From Ornithinicoccus hortensis (GTDB taxonomy: Bacteria; Actinomycetota; Actinomycetes; Actinomycetales; Dermatophilaceae): a stretch of 64,000 bases of DNA. The notes under the pieces are model-generated. The model ran no database searches, was not told the DNA's origin, and saw only the letters and a program-made list of their open reading frames with translations. Positions 33,276 through 41,717 of this stretch are shown here, in pieces (within the stretch, counting starts at the first letter, position 1; each line of letters starts with the position of its first letter). A program made the translations under genes and the position numbers. Location: positions 3,782,001-3,846,000 of the forward strand of contig NZ_VFOP01000001.1 in assembly GCF_006716185.1 (NCBI RefSeq), given 5' to 3'.

Positions 33276-33694
33276 GCCGCTGCCAGTTCGTGACCGCCGC
33301 CCAGCTGGAGTCCGCCCAGGTCCTCGACCTGTACGACGCGGTCGGCTGGACGGCCTACACCCGTGACCCCGTGGCCCTGCACGAGGCCCTGGCCGGCTCG
33401 CACCGGCTCGTCGCCGCCCACGGCCCCGACGGCCGCCTCGACGGGCTGGCCCGCTCGATCTCCGACGGCGCCACCATCGTCTATCTGCAGGACATCCTGG
33501 TCCGGCCCGCCACCCAGCGCACCGGCCTCGGGCGGGCGCTCGTGCAGACCCTGCTGTCGGCATACGACGAAGTGCGCCAGCAGGTGCTGATCACCGACAC
33601 CGAGCCCGGCCAACGGGCCTTCTACGAGGCCCTCGGGTTCACCGAGGCCCACGACATGGACCCCGGGATCCGGGCCTTCGTGCGGTTCCGCTGA
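33272..33694 (+). CDS. GNAT-family N-acetyltransferase
   Basis: A 140-residue GCN5-related acetyltransferase using acetyl-CoA. Motif A is IVYLQDILVRPATQRTGLGRALVQTLL (R/Q-x-x-G-x-G/A near residue 88), and YEALGFTEAHD is motif B. The beginning AQVLDLYDAVGWTAYTRDP is typical of a small GNAT subgroup in actinobacteria. GTG start overlaps the stop of the membrane protein gene. Substrate unknown. Confidence 0.87.
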   Translation: MSRCQFVTAAQLESAQVLDLYDAVGWTAYTRDPVALHEALAGSHRLVAAHGPDGRLDGLARSISDGATIVYLQDILVRPATQRTGLGRALVQTLLSAYDEVRQQVLITDTEPGQRAFYEALGFTEAHDMDPGIRAFVRFR

Positions 33695-33756
33695 CGGCCC
33701 GGTGCGAGGATGGGGGTCCGGCGCCACGGCATACCGACTCCCGGGAGGTGATCCCC

Positions 33757-34284
33757 GTGGACCCGACCATCGAGGCCGTCGAGGGTGACATCACGACCCA
33801 ACGGCTGGACGCCATCGTCAACGCGGCCAACAGCTCCCTGCTCGGCGGGGGCGGGGTGGACGGCGCCATCCACGCCGCCGCGGGGCCGGCCCTCCTGCGG
33901 GAGTGCCGCGAGCTGCGGGCGGGGCGCTACCGCGACGGCCTGCCGGTGGGTGAGGCGGTGGCGACCGGCGCCGGCGACCTGCCGGCCCGCTGGGTGATCC
34001 ACACCGTCGGCCCGAACCGGCACCGCGGCCAGACCGACCCGGCGCTGCTCGCCGCCTGCTTCACCCACTCCCTCGACGTCGCCACCGAGCTTGGGGCCGG
34101 CAGCATCGCCTTCCCGGCGATCAGCGCCGGGGTCTACGGGTGGGACGCCGACGAGGTGGCCCGGGTCGCGGTCGACGCGGTCCGGGGCCGGGTCGACGGG
34201 GGCGAGCCGGTGCCGGGACTCATCCGGTTCGTGCTGTTCGGGCAGCGGGTGCACGACGCATTCCGGGCCGCGCTGCAGGCCTGA
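33757..34284 (+). CDS. Macro-domain ADP-ribose / O-acetyl-ADP-ribose hydrolase
   Basis: A 175-residue stand-alone macro domain (YmdB/MacroD type) that removes ADP-ribose from O-acetyl-ADP-ribose or from proteins. IVEAVEGDIT, DAIVNAANSSLLGGGGVDGAIHAAAGP (catalytic loop 1) and AFPAISAGVYGWDADEVA (loop 2) are all present. I prefer the GTG at 33757, which follows GGGAGG by 8 nt, over the GTG at 33748 that would overlap it. It lies alone between GNAT and a DUF218 gene. Confidence 0.92.
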   Translation: MDPTIEAVEGDITTQRLDAIVNAANSSLLGGGGVDGAIHAAAGPALLRECRELRAGRYRDGLPVGEAVATGAGDLPARWVIHTVGPNRHRGQTDPALLAACFTHSLDVATELGAGSIAFPAISAGVYGWDADEVARVAVDAVRGRVDGGEPVPGLIRFVLFGQRVHDAFRAALQA

Positions 34285-34293
34285 CCCGGGCTG

Positions 34294-35298
34294 CTAGCGG
34301 ACCACGAGCCAGGCGAGCGCCCCGGCCGCCAGCGCGACGACCACCGCGACCGCGGCGTGGAAGATCGGGCTGCGCGCGAGGACGGCGATGAACTCCCGGA
34401 GGACGGCGGAGGGGAAGTAGTAGCGGGCGGTCGGGGCCCCCACGACCTGGGCGTCCAGGCCGAGCTCCCGGGCGATGATCGCCGCCCGGAAGGCGTGGAA
34501 GTCGTTGGTGGTGACCACCAGCGAGGTGCCCAGCCCCTCACCCAACAGGAGGTCCCGGGACAGCGTCAGGTTCTCCTCGGTGGTGCGGGACCGGTCCTCG
34601 ACCCGCACCAGCTCGGCGTCGGCCCCCTCGCGCAGGGCGTACCGGGCCATGACCGCGCCCTCCGGCGCGTCCTCGTCCGACCCCTGGCCGCCGGACAGCA
34701 CCAGGACCGGGCGCCGCCCGGCCTCCTGCTCGGACCCGAGGATCTCCAGGCCCCGGTCGATCCGGGCGGCCAGCAGCGGCGGGACGCGGTCCCCGAAGAC
34801 CTTGGACCCCAGCACCACGATGGCGTCCATCCCCGGGTGCGGCGCCTGCCGGGCATAGACGGCGCCGTAGACCACGAACGCGGTCAACAGCAGGCCGAAC
34901 GTCGCCGACACCGCCAGGCCGGCCACCGCGGGGATGACCAGCCAGCTCCAGGACAGCACGATCCCCAGCCCGAGCAGGAGCAGCAGCCCGGCCACGCCAC
35001 CCAGCGCCCCGAGGGTGAGCAGGTTGCCCAGCCCGTGGCCCTCGCGGCGGACCACGACCACCCCGGTGTAGGCCAGGTAGCCGACGAGCACCAGGTTGGC
35101 CACGACCAGTCCGACGGCCAGCAGGACCGCCAGGCCGCCCCCGACCATGGGGGACAGCGTCACCACGGTCAGCACCACCGAGACCACGAGGTAGCCCACT
35201 GCGCCGACGACGGCCACGGCCGAGCTCAGCCGCCGCGGGTCGGAGCCGCGCTGGCGCAGCCCCCTGCGCAGGTCCGGCTCCCGGGCGTCGACCAGCAC
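34294..35298 (-). CDS. DUF218 (YdcF/SanA/ElyC-type) membrane protein
   Basis: A 334-residue protein: four to five N-terminal membrane segments (about residues 20-160), then a DUF218 domain beginning MDAIVVLGSKVFGDRVPPLLAARIDRG, with VLVLSGGQGSDEDAPEGAVMARYAL and DRSRTTEENLTLSRDLL, and a final C-terminal membrane helix. SanA/YdcF/ElyC relatives act in envelope integrity and cell-wall lipid intermediates. I take the GTG at 35298. The coding frame continues upstream into sequence that abuts the truncated glycosyltransferase, so the 5' end may also have been altered by a rearrangement. Confidence 0.8.
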   Translation of the reverse strand: MLVDAREPDLRRGLRQRGSDPRRLSSAVAVVGAVGYLVVSVVLTVVTLSPMVGGGLAVLLAVGLVVANLVLVGYLAYTGVVVVRREGHGLGNLLTLGALGGVAGLLLLLGLGIVLSWSWLVIPAVAGLAVSATFGLLLTAFVVYGAVYARQAPHPGMDAIVVLGSKVFGDRVPPLLAARIDRGLEILGSEQEAGRRPVLVLSGGQGSDEDAPEGAVMARYALREGADAELVRVEDRSRTTEENLTLSRDLLLGEGLGTSLVVTTNDFHAFRAAIIARELGLDAQVVGAPTARYYFPSAVLREFIAVLARSPIFHAAVAVVVALAAGALAWLVVR

Positions 35299-35358
35299 CA
35301 GGCCGGACGCATAGCCGCTGATCCCCCGCGTGTCGACGAAGACGAGGCCGGCGAGACG

Positions 35359-36402
35359 GTGCATCCGGCGTCGGCGTGGCTGGCCAACGAGTCGGCGCAC
35401 ATCGAGGACGAGGCGGACGAGCACGACCTGCACGCCTTCCAGGCGATCCGCCGGATGGACGAGATCCTGGTCAACAACTTCATGGTGTTCCAGGACGTGG
35501 TCGAGGAGGGCTGCTACGACCTGGTCGTCGGCGACGAGGCGTGGGACGTCGACTACTTCCTGCACGAGAACCCCGAGCTGAAGAGGTTCGCGTTCGCGTG
35601 GATGACCGACTTCGTCGGGTGGGTCCCCATGCCCGACGGCGGCGAGCACGAGGTCGCCCTGACCGCCGACTACAACGCCGAGATGATCGAGCAGCGGGCC
35701 CGCTACGGCAGGGTCCGCGACCGGTCGATCTTCGTGGGCAGCCCCGAGGACGTCGTCGACCTCCCCTTCGGCCCCGGCCTGCCCGGGATCCGGGAGTGGA
35801 CCGAGGCCAACTTCGACTTCGCCGGCTACGTCACCGGCTTCGTGCCGCCGACGCAGCAGGAGCGCGAGCAGGTGCGGCGCCGGCTCGGCTACGGCGAGGA
35901 CGACCTCCTGTGCGTCGTGACGGTCGGCGGCTCCGGGGTCGGCGGGCCGTTGCTGCACCGGGTGCTCGACGCGGTGCCCGCCGCCCGCCGGCTGGTGCCC
36001 GGGCTGCGCTTCCTCGTCGTCACGGGGCCACGCATCGACCCGGCCGGCCTGCCGCGGCGGCGCGGCGTCAGCTATCGCGGCTACCTGCCCGAGCTCTACC
36101 GTCAGCTGGCGGCCTGCGACCTCGCCGTGGTCCAGGGCGGGCTGACCACCTGCATGGAGCTCGCGGCGGCCGACCGGCCCTTCCTCTACGTGCCGCTGCG
36201 CCACCACTTCGAGCAGAACGTCCACGTCCGGCACCGGCTGGAGCGCTACGGCGCCGGGCGCTGCGTGGACTACGAGGAGGCCTGCGACCCCGACGCGCTC
36301 GCGGTCGCGATGGCCAAGGAGCTGCACCGGGAGGAGCACGCCATACCCGTGGAGACCGACGGTGCGCAGCGGGCGGGCGAGATGCTCGCGGAGCTGATCT
36401 GA
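35359..36402 (+). pseudogene. Glycosyltransferase, 5'-truncated
   Basis: A GT-B type (UGT/MurG-like) glycosyltransferase missing its N-terminus. What remains includes VVGDEAWDVDYFLHENPELK, the WMTDFVGWVPMP block, VVTVGGSGVGGPLLHRVLDA and the nucleotide-sugar region LAVVQGGLTTCMELAAADRPFLYVPLRHHFEQN. Full-length relatives carry about 60-70 more residues with a G-x-G-H-x-x-R loop at the start; here that part is replaced by the divergent DUF218 upstream sequence. The frame is open and a GTG at 35359 could serve as start, but the acceptor-site loop is lost, so activity is doubtful. Confidence 0.75.
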
Positions 36403-36428
36403 TGCGCGCCCGGCGGCCTGACCAGCTA

Positions 36429-38219
36429 CTAAGGCCGCCGGGGTGACCCGGCTCCCACATGGTGGTCACGGCTCGCCCCCGCTCCCCGGTATGCGGCCAC
36501 CAGCAGCGGGTGCAGCTGCATCAGGTCGGCGTCGGGCGAGACGGCCCTCACGTGCACCAACGCGTCGCTGCGCTCACTGACGACCACGTCCCAGCCGGCC
36601 GAGCCCAGCCCCTCGGCCAGTCCCCGGAGCTCGTCCGCGTTGGGCCAGCTGGCCCTGCCGACGTAGAACGTCGGACGCCCGGACCTGGGGAGCGAGACCT
36701 CGCAGAAGCGCCGGCGCGGTTTGTCGGTGCCCCCTGGGCGCACCGCATACCAACGCCAGCGGGAGGAGCAGTTGCTCTCCGTCGCCACGAACTCGCCGAC
36801 GTCGGCCCGGACCGCATTCTCCAGCGCCGCTATCCGATCGAGGACGGTCGGGTCGCTGATCCGGGCGCGCTGGTTGCTCACCCGGGAGGCCAGGTCGAGG
36901 ACCCGGGCGATCGCCGGCTCCCGCTCACGGGTCTGGTGGCCCATCGTGACGGAGGTGATCTGCATGACCTCCTCGACGCGCTGACCGTCCACGGACTGTC
37001 CGTCGCGGAGGTCGAGGGCGTCTGCATACCTCGTGATGAACTCTAGGAACGCCCCGAACCGGTCCTTCTCGACGCCGTGCGTCACCCACGGCTCCTGGTC
37101 CTCCGGGTCACCGCTGTCATCCGCGAGCCGGAGCACGCCCTCGAGGAGCGCGCCCTTGCCGTCGGCGTCCCTCTCGTCCAGCTCGGCGTAGAAGCCGGCG
37201 TAGGCGGTCTGCAGTGCCGCGCTGCCAAGGAACTCGACCGGTCTCAGCCGGGGTGCGGACCCGCCCCGGACGTGGTCCTGGATGCACGTGTTGAGGGCGA
37301 CGGCGTTGAGGATCCGCTTGACCGAGCGGGGATTGCGTCCGATCGAGGAACGGAGCAGGTCGACAGCCGTGGCCGAGTCCTCACCCAGGTCGGCGCTGTG
37401 CGCCCGCAGCAGCGGTTCGATCTCGAAGGAGGACACCGGCATGTGGAAGGGGACCTGGATGATCTTGTCGAAGAAAGCGGCGGCCTTGCGCTCGTCGAAC
37501 TCGGGGCCGTACTTGTCACGGACGCCCTGGCGGACGACGTTGAAGTCGATGGCGAGCACGTAGACGCATCCGTCCACGTCCATCACCGTCTTGAGGATCT
37601 CCATGATCTCCACGGCCCGGGTGGGGCGGATCCGATCCAGGTCGTCGACGAAGATCACCGTCCGGTGCGCTGGTCCCTTGGCGCTGTTGTTGACCGCGAC
37701 GATCTCGGCGAACTCCTCGCGAAGCTCCTCGAACAGCCCGGCGGGTCCACGGTCGTCCCCCGTCTCCAGGAGCTTCCCGACGAAGGCGTCCACCGTGGTC
37801 GAGGCGATGTCGCCGCCGATCCGGTCGGCGACGATGTGGCTGAACGTGCTGGCCGCCGCCCGGCCGGCCTTCGTCGTCGCCAGCCACGCTCTCCGCAGGA
37901 AGGCGTTCTTCCTGCCCGTGCCGTCGTCCGTCAGCCGGGTCATGATCGTCTGGAGCAGGTGGAAGGGGAGGTCCTCGCCGAGGTCGAACTGCGAGTACTG
38001 CCAGGTGTTGAACGAGACGACGGTGGCGTCGCGGAGGTGGCCCTGCACCAAGGACATCGTCGATGTCTTGCCGGTGCCCCAGTCACCCTGCACCGCGATG
38101 GTCATCGGCATGGGGCAGCGCAGGATGAAGTCCGCCAGACCCGCGGCGTAGCCGCTGATCCCGAGCTGGTCGTCCCGCTCCGACCCGACGGGCAGGTCGC
38201 TGATCCCGATTCCGTCCAC
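36429..38219 (-). CDS. KAP-family P-loop NTPase
   Basis: A 596-residue KAP NTPase (STAND-like P-loop). Walker A GDWGTGKT is at residues 45-52, and Walker B VIFVDDLDR at about 188-196. The insert between them, which in many KAP proteins holds membrane helices, is here soluble. The C-terminal third (about 400-596) has no family I recognise. KAP NTPases occur sporadically and are often linked with membranes, phages and conflict systems. The GTG at 38219 follows AAAGGAA. It lies 46 bp after an HTH/ECF-S-like membrane protein gene in the same direction, so they probably work together. Confidence 0.85.
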   Translation of the reverse strand: MDGIGISDLPVGSERDDQLGISGYAAGLADFILRCPMPMTIAVQGDWGTGKTSTMSLVQGHLRDATVVSFNTWQYSQFDLGEDLPFHLLQTIMTRLTDDGTGRKNAFLRRAWLATTKAGRAAASTFSHIVADRIGGDIASTTVDAFVGKLLETGDDRGPAGLFEELREEFAEIVAVNNSAKGPAHRTVIFVDDLDRIRPTRAVEIMEILKTVMDVDGCVYVLAIDFNVVRQGVRDKYGPEFDERKAAAFFDKIIQVPFHMPVSSFEIEPLLRAHSADLGEDSATAVDLLRSSIGRNPRSVKRILNAVALNTCIQDHVRGGSAPRLRPVEFLGSAALQTAYAGFYAELDERDADGKGALLEGVLRLADDSGDPEDQEPWVTHGVEKDRFGAFLEFITRYADALDLRDGQSVDGQRVEEVMQITSVTMGHQTREREPAIARVLDLASRVSNQRARISDPTVLDRIAALENAVRADVGEFVATESNCSSRWRWYAVRPGGTDKPRRRFCEVSLPRSGRPTFYVGRASWPNADELRGLAEGLGSAGWDVVVSERSDALVHVRAVSPDADLMQLHPLLVAAYRGAGASRDHHVGAGSPRRP

Positions 38220-38265
38220 AGTGAGGTTCCTTTCCTCGTGCAGGTGTGAAGTGCGCTTCCGGGCG

Positions 38266-39321
38266 CTACGCGTCGCCACCGCGGGCCGGTGCCCAACCGC
38301 GCAGTCCCGGGTCCCGCGCGCCCCGGTCGAGACGGCCGAGGACGGCGAAGAGGTGACCACCGGGGACCGGCGTTCGGCAGCTCAGCACCGACACCACCGT
38401 GAGGATGAGGAACCCGGAGAGCAGCTTGTCCGCCAGCGACATCATCAGGTTGGCGTGAAGCACGGCGAGCCAGTGCGGCTCACCCAGCGCGGTCAGGCCG
38501 TTGACGAACCCTGCCGAGTGCCCGGTGTCGCCGCCGAACAGCAGCAGCAGCAGAGGGGTGGCGAGGGAGGTGCAGACCAGACCGACCAGCACCGTCAGGC
38601 CGAAGAACCGCGGCAGCGAGCGCCCCTGGCCGAAGCGGCGCACGCCATACCCCCAGACCAGCGCCCCCGCGATGTTGACCACGACGAAGGGCACGGTCGT
38701 GAGGCCGTGCAGTCCCGTCCCCACCAGGTGCGTGGCGATCGCGACCAGCACCCCGTGCCAGGGTCCTAGCGCGATGGCGGCGATCCCGGTGCCGGCCATG
38801 TCGAGGAAGATGGTCAGGCCGAAGGCTTCCACCGTGGCGTATCCGAGCAGGTTGAGAGCGAGGCAGCCGAGCAGGACCAGTGCCCGGTATGCCGTCTCCC
38901 GGCCGACGGTCTCGTCGTCCGCGGGGCGAGGGGCCGGGGCCGGGCGGGCGGGGGCGTCCGGGGCCGTCGCCGGGGATGGGTCTGCGGCCCGGTCGGGCCG
39001 GACGGGCGGGGTGGTGGCGATGACCTCGGACGCCAGGCGGACGTGCAGGCACCGCTGCCGGAAGTGGTCACCGTCCCCTCCGAGCGCCTGCGCGATGTCG
39101 GCGACCAGGTCGGCGTCCAGACGGGTGCGGTCCTGGCGGAAGGCGTCGTAGACCGTGGTCCTGGCAGGGCGCGCGAGCCGGTCCGGCACCCCGGAGGCCT
39201 CCCGCAGCGCGGCGACCCGACGCACGATCTCGGCGTAGGAGGTGCCGCCGGCCTCGCCCCTGAGCCTCTGCAGGTCCCGCACGACCTGGTCGACGGAGTC
39301 GTCCGAAGCGTCCGTCTCCAC
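38266..39321 (-). CDS. Fusion of an HTH-type N-terminus with an ECF-S-like membrane domain
   Basis: A 351-residue protein of two parts. Residues about 15-80 look like an XRE-type helix-turn-helix (SYAEIVRRVAALREASGVP, ARTTVYDAFRQDRTRLDADLVADIAQAL). After a Pro/Ala-rich linker, residues about 125-335 have six or so helices resembling S components of ECF vitamin transporters (TIFLDMAGTGIAAIALGPW). I prefer the GTG at 39321, which follows GAAGGGG; an ATG 30 bp upstream is possible. A membrane-tethered DNA-binding sensor next to a KAP NTPase is unusual. No ECF ATPase or T component is nearby. Confidence 0.7.
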   Translation of the reverse strand: METDASDDSVDQVVRDLQRLRGEAGGTSYAEIVRRVAALREASGVPDRLARPARTTVYDAFRQDRTRLDADLVADIAQALGGDGDHFRQRCLHVRLASEVIATTPPVRPDRAADPSPATAPDAPARPAPAPRPADDETVGRETAYRALVLLGCLALNLLGYATVEAFGLTIFLDMAGTGIAAIALGPWHGVLVAIATHLVGTGLHGLTTVPFVVVNIAGALVWGYGVRRFGQGRSLPRFFGLTVLVGLVCTSLATPLLLLLFGGDTGHSAGFVNGLTALGEPHWLAVLHANLMMSLADKLLSGFLILTVVSVLSCRTPVPGGHLFAVLGRLDRGARDPGLRGWAPARGGDA

Positions 39322-39465
39322 GGATCCACCCCTTCCCTGCTGCGTCACCATTGCCCTGCCGGCACGTGCCCGTAACGGACCGGTTGCTGGCGACTGTAGC
39401 GTCGGCGCGACCTGTTCGCCGTCGTCCGATGCCGTTCGGAGTTGTTCGGACCGTCCCGGAACCAC

Positions 39466-39494
39466 CTGACCAGCAGTGATCCGGCTCCTAGCGT
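39466..39494 (+). promoter_or_regulatory. Promoter of the lipoprotein gene
   Basis: CTGACC and TAGCGT with a 17-bp spacer lie 40 bp before the lipoprotein start. The divergent HTH/ECF gene begins 145 bp to the left; GTTCGGA repeats at about 39434-39450 may bind a regulator. Confidence 0.5.
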
Positions 39495-39533
39495 GTCCCC
39501 TGTCGATCTCCATGCACACCCAAGGACGGCCTG

Positions 39534-40643
39534 ATGACACGTTTCACTCTCCGACGCACCGTCGCCACCGTTGGTGCAGCGTCTCTCATCCTCACCGGCT
39601 GTGGATCTGCAGAACCGGACGCAGGAGGGCCGGTGGCGTCGGCGGAAGGAGCGCCACAGGACACGGCACCGGAGACGGACGACCCAACAGCGACGACCGA
39701 CGCGGCGGCGGGGTCGGCCGACGCGGCCGCCACGACCACTCCGGCACCACCGCCGGAAGCCGAGGCCGGGCTGCTGATCAATGACCTGAGGGAGGACATC
39801 CCGCGCCAGGAAGTGAGCCAGCCGACCGAGGGAGTCTTCGGGACGCCGGACGGGACGGTGGAGATCACGTCGGTCGGCCGGGCGGACTCCGTCCCAGGAC
39901 ATGTGCATGGAGGTCCGGAGTCGGCATACGTCGCCGCTCCCGGGGAGGAGTTCTACGTCTTCGAGGTCAGCTTCGTGCCGGGCGAGGACGATCAGACCCC
40001 ACCGACCGAGCTCCACGTGGACTCCCAGGGCACCCGGAAGCTGGTGAAGGAGCTGTCGCAGGGGGACAGCTCCTTCCTCGCAAGCCTGCCCGTGGGAGGC
40101 GAGGGTGCCAGCCTGGTGGTCTCGGCCGACGGCCACGAGCAGGTCTTCGACATCGCGACAGGGGCCCGGGTCGCCGATCCGCTCACCGACACCTACCTGC
40201 GCCGGGTGGTGCAGCAGGACCTGACCGACGTCCTCAGCTACGGGCCGGTCCCCGGTTACGAGGACCGGCAGTTCACCGCAGACGTCCGGCTGCGGTCGGC
40301 CCGCATCACGCCCTACGTGCCCCCGCGCATCGGGTCGCAGCGGTGGGCCGAGCCCGGGAGCATGTGGCTGGTCATGGAGTACCGGCTCGAGTACGACGCC
40401 ACCAGGGCTGGCTGGTCCGACCGACACGCCACGCTGACCTGGACGATCGAGGGTGCGGAACCAGTCGTCCAGGAGGGTCGGCTCTGGGGGAGGGACGAGG
40501 AGGTCGTGATGAGCATCCCGGCGGACTTCGACTCCTTCGACGTGGCGGTCGCCAACCAGGCGGAGCTGCGCGAGCGGTTTGGCGGCAGCACAGTCAAGGA
40601 GTTCGGGTCCGAGTCGTTCAGCCTCAGCTTCCCCGTCGACTGA
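39534..40643 (+). CDS. Predicted lipoprotein of unknown function
   Basis: A 369-residue exported lipoprotein: charged N-terminus, hydrophobic stretch and lipobox LTGC with the modified Cys at about residue 23. A Thr/Ala/Asp-rich linker (about 28-78) precedes a folded domain with two related beta-rich halves (DGTVEITSVGRAD..., RFTADVRLRSARITPY...), similar in style to DUF4352-like extracellular domains. No catalytic motif seen. It is divergent from the HTH/ECF-S/KAP pair and could be its extracellular partner, which is inference. A GACGGCGCCGTC palindrome follows the stop. Confidence 0.75.
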   Translation: MTRFTLRRTVATVGAASLILTGCGSAEPDAGGPVASAEGAPQDTAPETDDPTATTDAAAGSADAAATTTPAPPPEAEAGLLINDLREDIPRQEVSQPTEGVFGTPDGTVEITSVGRADSVPGHVHGGPESAYVAAPGEEFYVFEVSFVPGEDDQTPPTELHVDSQGTRKLVKELSQGDSSFLASLPVGGEGASLVVSADGHEQVFDIATGARVADPLTDTYLRRVVQQDLTDVLSYGPVPGYEDRQFTADVRLRSARITPYVPPRIGSQRWAEPGSMWLVMEYRLEYDATRAGWSDRHATLTWTIEGAEPVVQEGRLWGRDEEVVMSIPADFDSFDVAVANQAELRERFGGSTVKEFGSESFSLSFPVD

Positions 40644-40683
40644 AGGGCACGGCGACCGACGGCGCCGTCACCGTCGGGCCGAG

Positions 40684-40986
40684 TCAAATGTTCATCAGGG
40701 TTCCTGAGGAGGAGTTCACGGTCACCTTCCCGACCGCTGACGCCAGGTGAGCCGACGCAGATCTCCGCTCCACGACGCGGTGCAGCCACGCCTTCACCGG
40801 CGCGAGGAAGACGGCCACTGCCGCGCTGGCCAGCAACGAGGTGCCCCGTCCCGCCTCGGCCCCGAGCACGCCGGTCGCCAGGGCCAGCGTCCCGAAGTAG
40901 GTGGCCAGCACGATGCCGGTCATCACGGCATACACGATGGTGCGCTCCAGGACCGCTGCGATGTCGAAGAGCCCGGCCCGCAGCAC
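40684..40986 (-). pseudogene. Fragment of a sensor histidine kinase membrane region
   Basis: A 100-codon frame encoding two membrane helices. Its LRAGLFDIAAVLERTIVYAV and AVFLAPVKAWLHRVVER closely follow the pattern seen just before the dimerisation domain of a large actinobacterial histidine-kinase group (L-R-x-x-L-Y-D-I-D-x-V-L-x-R-T, then F-x-P-x-R-x-x-L-Q-R). The kinase core is absent: after this helix the frame ends within 20 codons. It begins 75 bp after the DUF4230 gene on the same strand. The rest of 40644-41060 shows no gene. I treat it as a gene remnant; a small intact membrane protein is the alternative. Confidence 0.5.
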
Positions 40987-41060
40987 GCCGATCCCGACGG
41001 GGGCCGGCGCGGCCGGGACGTCTGCCGCTGGGGGAGGGGACGGAAGTCGCCCTGACTGCT

Positions 41061-41717
41061 TCAGCGCAGGGGATCGTCGAAGGTGATCGTGATGTTCTCG
41101 TATCCCAGCGCACCGAGCAGGCCGCGCAGCATCGCGGTCGTGTTCTCCTCGGCGAGGTCGACCAGCATGCCCTCGCCGCTGGCCGCCGCGGTCATCTGCT
41201 CGACGGCCCTCAGCTGGGCCTCACGCTCCAGGTCCGAGCCCTTCCACCTGTTGGTGATGCCCTTGTCGTGGCTGACGACGTAGCTGGTCGCGAGGTCGAG
41301 CACGGGCGTGCCCACCGTCGGAGCCGGCAGGGTGATGGCCACCATCGTGCCGTCGTCGGACACCGTGACGCTGCTCTCGTCGAGGCCGCTGAAGTCCACC
41401 ACCCCGTCGACGTCCCCCTTGCCGACGTAGAGGACCCGCTCGCCGCTGACCCAGTCAGGCAGGTATGCGGTGTCCTTCTCGATGTCGACCACGGTCTCGT
41501 AGTGCGCCTTCGCGGCGTGGAACTCGCTGATCTCGGTGAGCGACTCCAGCACCGACGGGCCGGTGCGGTCGGTCGTCCCCTCCTGGAAGGGGTTCCACGA
41601 GGGTTCGTAGTCGAGGACGCCGGCGGCGCCGACCAGCGCCAGGATCAGGACGGGAATCGCCAAGATGACAGCCAGCAAACGAATGCCCCGGCGCCGGTGA
41701 GCGCCCGGATCCCCCAC
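41061..41717 (-). CDS. DUF4230 family membrane-anchored protein
   Basis: A 218-residue protein with an N-terminal membrane anchor (LLAVILAIPVLILALVG, about 13-30) and a DUF4230 domain: VLESLTEISEFHAAKAHYETVVDIEKD is the family opening, followed by LYVGKGDVDGVVDFSGL. The function is unknown; the domain is likely outside the membrane. No ATG is available; the GTG at 41717 overlaps the VanZ gene end by 73 bp, so translation is probably coupled. A histidine-kinase fragment follows. Confidence 0.75.
   Translation of the reverse strand: MGDPGAHRRRGIRLLAVILAIPVLILALVGAAGVLDYEPSWNPFQEGTTDRTGPSVLESLTEISEFHAAKAHYETVVDIEKDTAYLPDWVSGERVLYVGKGDVDGVVDFSGLDESSVTVSDDGTMVAITLPAPTVGTPVLDLATSYVVSHDKGITNRWKGSDLEREAQLRAVEQMTAAASGEGMLVDLAEENTTAMLRGLLGALGYENITITFDDPLR

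Noticed and set aside
35300-35340. GISGYASG in the DUF218 upstream frame resembling GISGYAAG of the KAP protein
   Set aside because: Only about 14 bp match at DNA level; too short to claim a KAP remnant.
34294-41060. Integrated mobile element
   Set aside because: No integrase, transposase, tRNA target or flanking repeat was found, despite gene fragments.
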